From CAIYYX01 sp035530135 (lineage in GTDB: Bacteria > Pseudomonadota > Gammaproteobacteria > Burkholderiales > Rhodocyclaceae): a stretch of 24,280 bases of DNA. A program made the position numbers and the translations under genes. The stretch covers positions 1 through 24,280 of the forward strand of contig DATKVJ010000153.1 of NCBI GenBank assembly GCA_035530135.1, read 5' to 3'. The notes under the pieces were generated by a model. It ran no database searches, was not told the DNA's origin, and saw only the letters and a program-made list of their open reading frames with translations. Positions 23,701 through 24,280 of the stretch are shown here, piece after piece. How positions within the stretch are numbered: position 1 is the first letter of the stretch; each line of letters begins with the position of its first letter.

Positions 23701-24280
23701 AGCTGCAGGTGGTGCCGGCGCAGTCGGTGCGCGTCGCGGCTTTTGGATAGCTGGTCGTGGTCGGCAAGATGTCGACGCGCTGGAAGGTCGCCGCCGGGAT
23801 TCCCGTGCCCGGCGTCGCCGGGGCCGCGGTGACGCCGCCGCCGATCACCGAGGGCGAGGGCAGGGAGAGACTGGCCTTGGCGTAACTGATCGAGAAGGGC
23901 CAGCCATTGGGACTGGCGCCGGTGCCGGGCAGCGCGGTGACGGTGATCTTCGCCCAGCCCGAGCCGCCGCTGGCGCAATTGCCGGAGCAGGCGACCGTGT
24001 ATTCGGGCGAGGAGCTGTAGCTGCCGGCGAGATTGACGACGCTGGCGGCCAGCGCGCCGATGTTGGATCCGCTGGCGGTCGAGCCGAGGATCTCGATGCC
24101 GTTGATCTTGATGCTGCTGATGTTCGCGCCGGAATACACCTTCTTGATCGTGAATTTGACTGTGGCCAGGACTTCGGCAATCGCAGAATTGCCGCCGGAA
24201 GTGGAACCGTAGATGTTGAGCGTCTGGTAGGCCCCGGCCTGGGTGGCCTGGCAGTTCGTCAGCGTGCTGTCGGTGCACCA
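20717..24280 (-). CDS. pilY1: PilY1/PilC-type type IV pilus tip adhesin, 5' end outside window
   Basis: The minus-strand frame is open to the window edge, so only the last 1,187 residues are visible and the signal peptide and true start are missing; an internal GTG at 24139 is not a credible start. The first visible half contains a von Willebrand A-like region (RYRVGFMSMNNN, TPLRSLLSVAG, then the characteristic YSCQQNFTILSTDGYWN). The second half is the Neisseria PilC-type beta-propeller: MVYAAANDGMLHAFDATTG, YFVDGTPAQGDAYFGG, WHTILVGGLNAGGRGYYALD, GYSYGNPVIAKK, and VYGGDLYGNLWRFD, the segment around the calcium-binding loop. PilY1 caps type IV pili, aids adhesion and surface sensing, and influences retraction. 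The usual minor pilin genes would lie upstream, outside the window. Downstream, the DUF3108 gene follows after 3 bp. Confidence 0.93.
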   Translation of the reverse strand, partial: WCTDSTLTNCQATQAGAYQTLNIYGSTSGGNSAIAEVLATVKFTIKKVYSGANISSIKINGIEILGSTASGSNIGALAASVVNLAGSYSSSPEYTVACSGNCASGGSGWAKITVTALPGTGASPNGWPFSISYAKASLSLPSPSVIGGGVTAAPATPGTGIPAATFQRVDILPTTTSYPKAATRTDCAGTTCSYTEEMSNFANWYAYYHTRMQMMKTAAGLAFSGIDSRYRVGFMSMNNNTGSDFLNIADFDATQKANWYAKFYAVKPSNSTPLRSLLSVAGRIYAKDIGSYNGQAVSDPIQYSCQQNFTILSTDGYWNSGSCNSGSAGCINSGAGSIIGGGAVGNYDNDVATTPRPLFDGGAATNASGTLADVAEYYYQTDLRPAGSIGALGTDVSQDNVPTNAKDTAVHQHMTTFTLGLGAPGNMSYSPSYETDVAGDYYNVKAGTVNDANSSPCAWSGANSPCNWPVPAADQPSAIDDLWHAAVNGRGSYYSAANPASLSTGLADALAGVSARVGAAAAATTSNPNVTSGDNFIFSSTFTTVDWTGELVRQQIDLTTGAISPTVDWSAQGLLDAKAYTARNIYTFDPSAANKRKAFSWSTLTSAPSAQVAVAEQSYFDSTVAATLSQYPTLNATQQASLGGTNLVDYLDGDRSNEGTLYRARAHVLGDIVSAEAVYVKAPSFNYVDAGYSAFKTANANREGMVYAAANDGMLHAFDATTGQEMWAYVPSIVMPNLYKLADANYGTNHRYFVDGTPAQGDAYFGGTWHTILVGGLNAGGRGYYALDVTDPTNPTVLWEFTSNISAGSGYVSDADLGYSYGNPVIAKKRDGTWVVMMSSGYNNVSPGDGIGYLYVLNAQTGAIISKISTGVGDTSTAAPTTSASPTGCVTSANGPSGLARINAWVDNASADDTATQVYGGDLYGNLWRFDINGPYVDSSGTTQDIGNAGIDAFMLASFRSSSGACVQPVTEKPELGLVGTTDMVYVGTGRYLGASDIGNLTPQSFYAVKDLLGTVSYGTGFKSNAVQQTLTDTTNPATGARIRTGTSNSVDLSTKNGWYIDFPPTGDTPATVEISDTDPALALGTLTFTTNVPNGSACSVGGYSFEYFLDYKTGAPITSSSYAANTVGVELGQALATRPVMVRLPNGVVVSLIKLSDTSTSVTNVPTSGSTQGARRVSWHELLDDQ

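Overview
The window is about 24.3 kb of GC-rich bacterial chromosome with dense, mostly plus-strand coding. The gene families (MmsA with an IclR regulator, a COG2509 flavoprotein, a Tat-exported LivJ-type receptor, PilY1, a DUF3108 protein), the frequent ATGA stop/start overlaps and the interspersed palindromic repeats suggest a betaproteobacterium, perhaps of the Rhodocyclales. That placement is an inference from style and content; no rRNA or other marker gene is present. I see no tRNA, rRNA, transposase, integrase or CRISPR array.

Layout. (1) 1-1045: a small DUF2934 protein, a 43-codon ORF joined to both neighbours by ATGA overlaps, and 6-phosphogluconolactonase. (2) 1046-1426: a non-coding stretch with three clustered DnaA-box-like 9-mers and, further on, a strikingly AT-rich island. 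(3) 1427-4620: a lone receiver-domain protein and an 872-residue c-di-GMP enzyme built as globin sensor, PAS, LOV-like PAS, GGDEF, EAL. (4) 4689-7735: two flavoenzymes, a COG2509 FAD dehydrogenase and a nitronate-monooxygenase-like protein with a Cys-rich C-terminus. (5) 7736-10708: a consensus-like promoter, a roughly 260-nt structured leader and a magnesium P-type ATPase (mgtA type). (6) 10716-14502: an IclR regulator divergent from a tightly overlapping operon of mmsA, a D-2-hydroxyacid dehydrogenase and a GlcG/HbpS protein. (7) 14753-19450: a complete branched-chain-type ABC importer (binding protein, two permeases, two ATPases) with its own promoter and ATGA overlaps between the four distal genes. 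(8) 19451-19819: an array of palindromic repeats between convergent genes. (9) 19820-24280, minus strand: the 3' part of a PilY1-type pilus-tip adhesin gene followed after 3 bp by a DUF3108 gene.

How parts may work together. The receiver protein and the GGDEF/EAL protein form a probable c-di-GMP signalling pair, and c-di-GMP commonly affects type IV pilus behaviour, though the pilY1 gene is 16 kb away. The IclR/mmsA/hydroxyacid dehydrogenase/GlcG set looks like a small-acid catabolic operon, and the adjacent Liv-type importer may bring in its substrate; this is inference from adjacency.

Most unusual points: the globin sensor has Cys106 where the proximal haem histidine is expected, and the following LOV-like PAS has Ser348 where the photoactive cysteine is expected; the mgtA leader contains duplicated hairpin arms able to form alternative stems; and the 19.45-19.68 kb repeat array shows stem-preserving base changes between copies.
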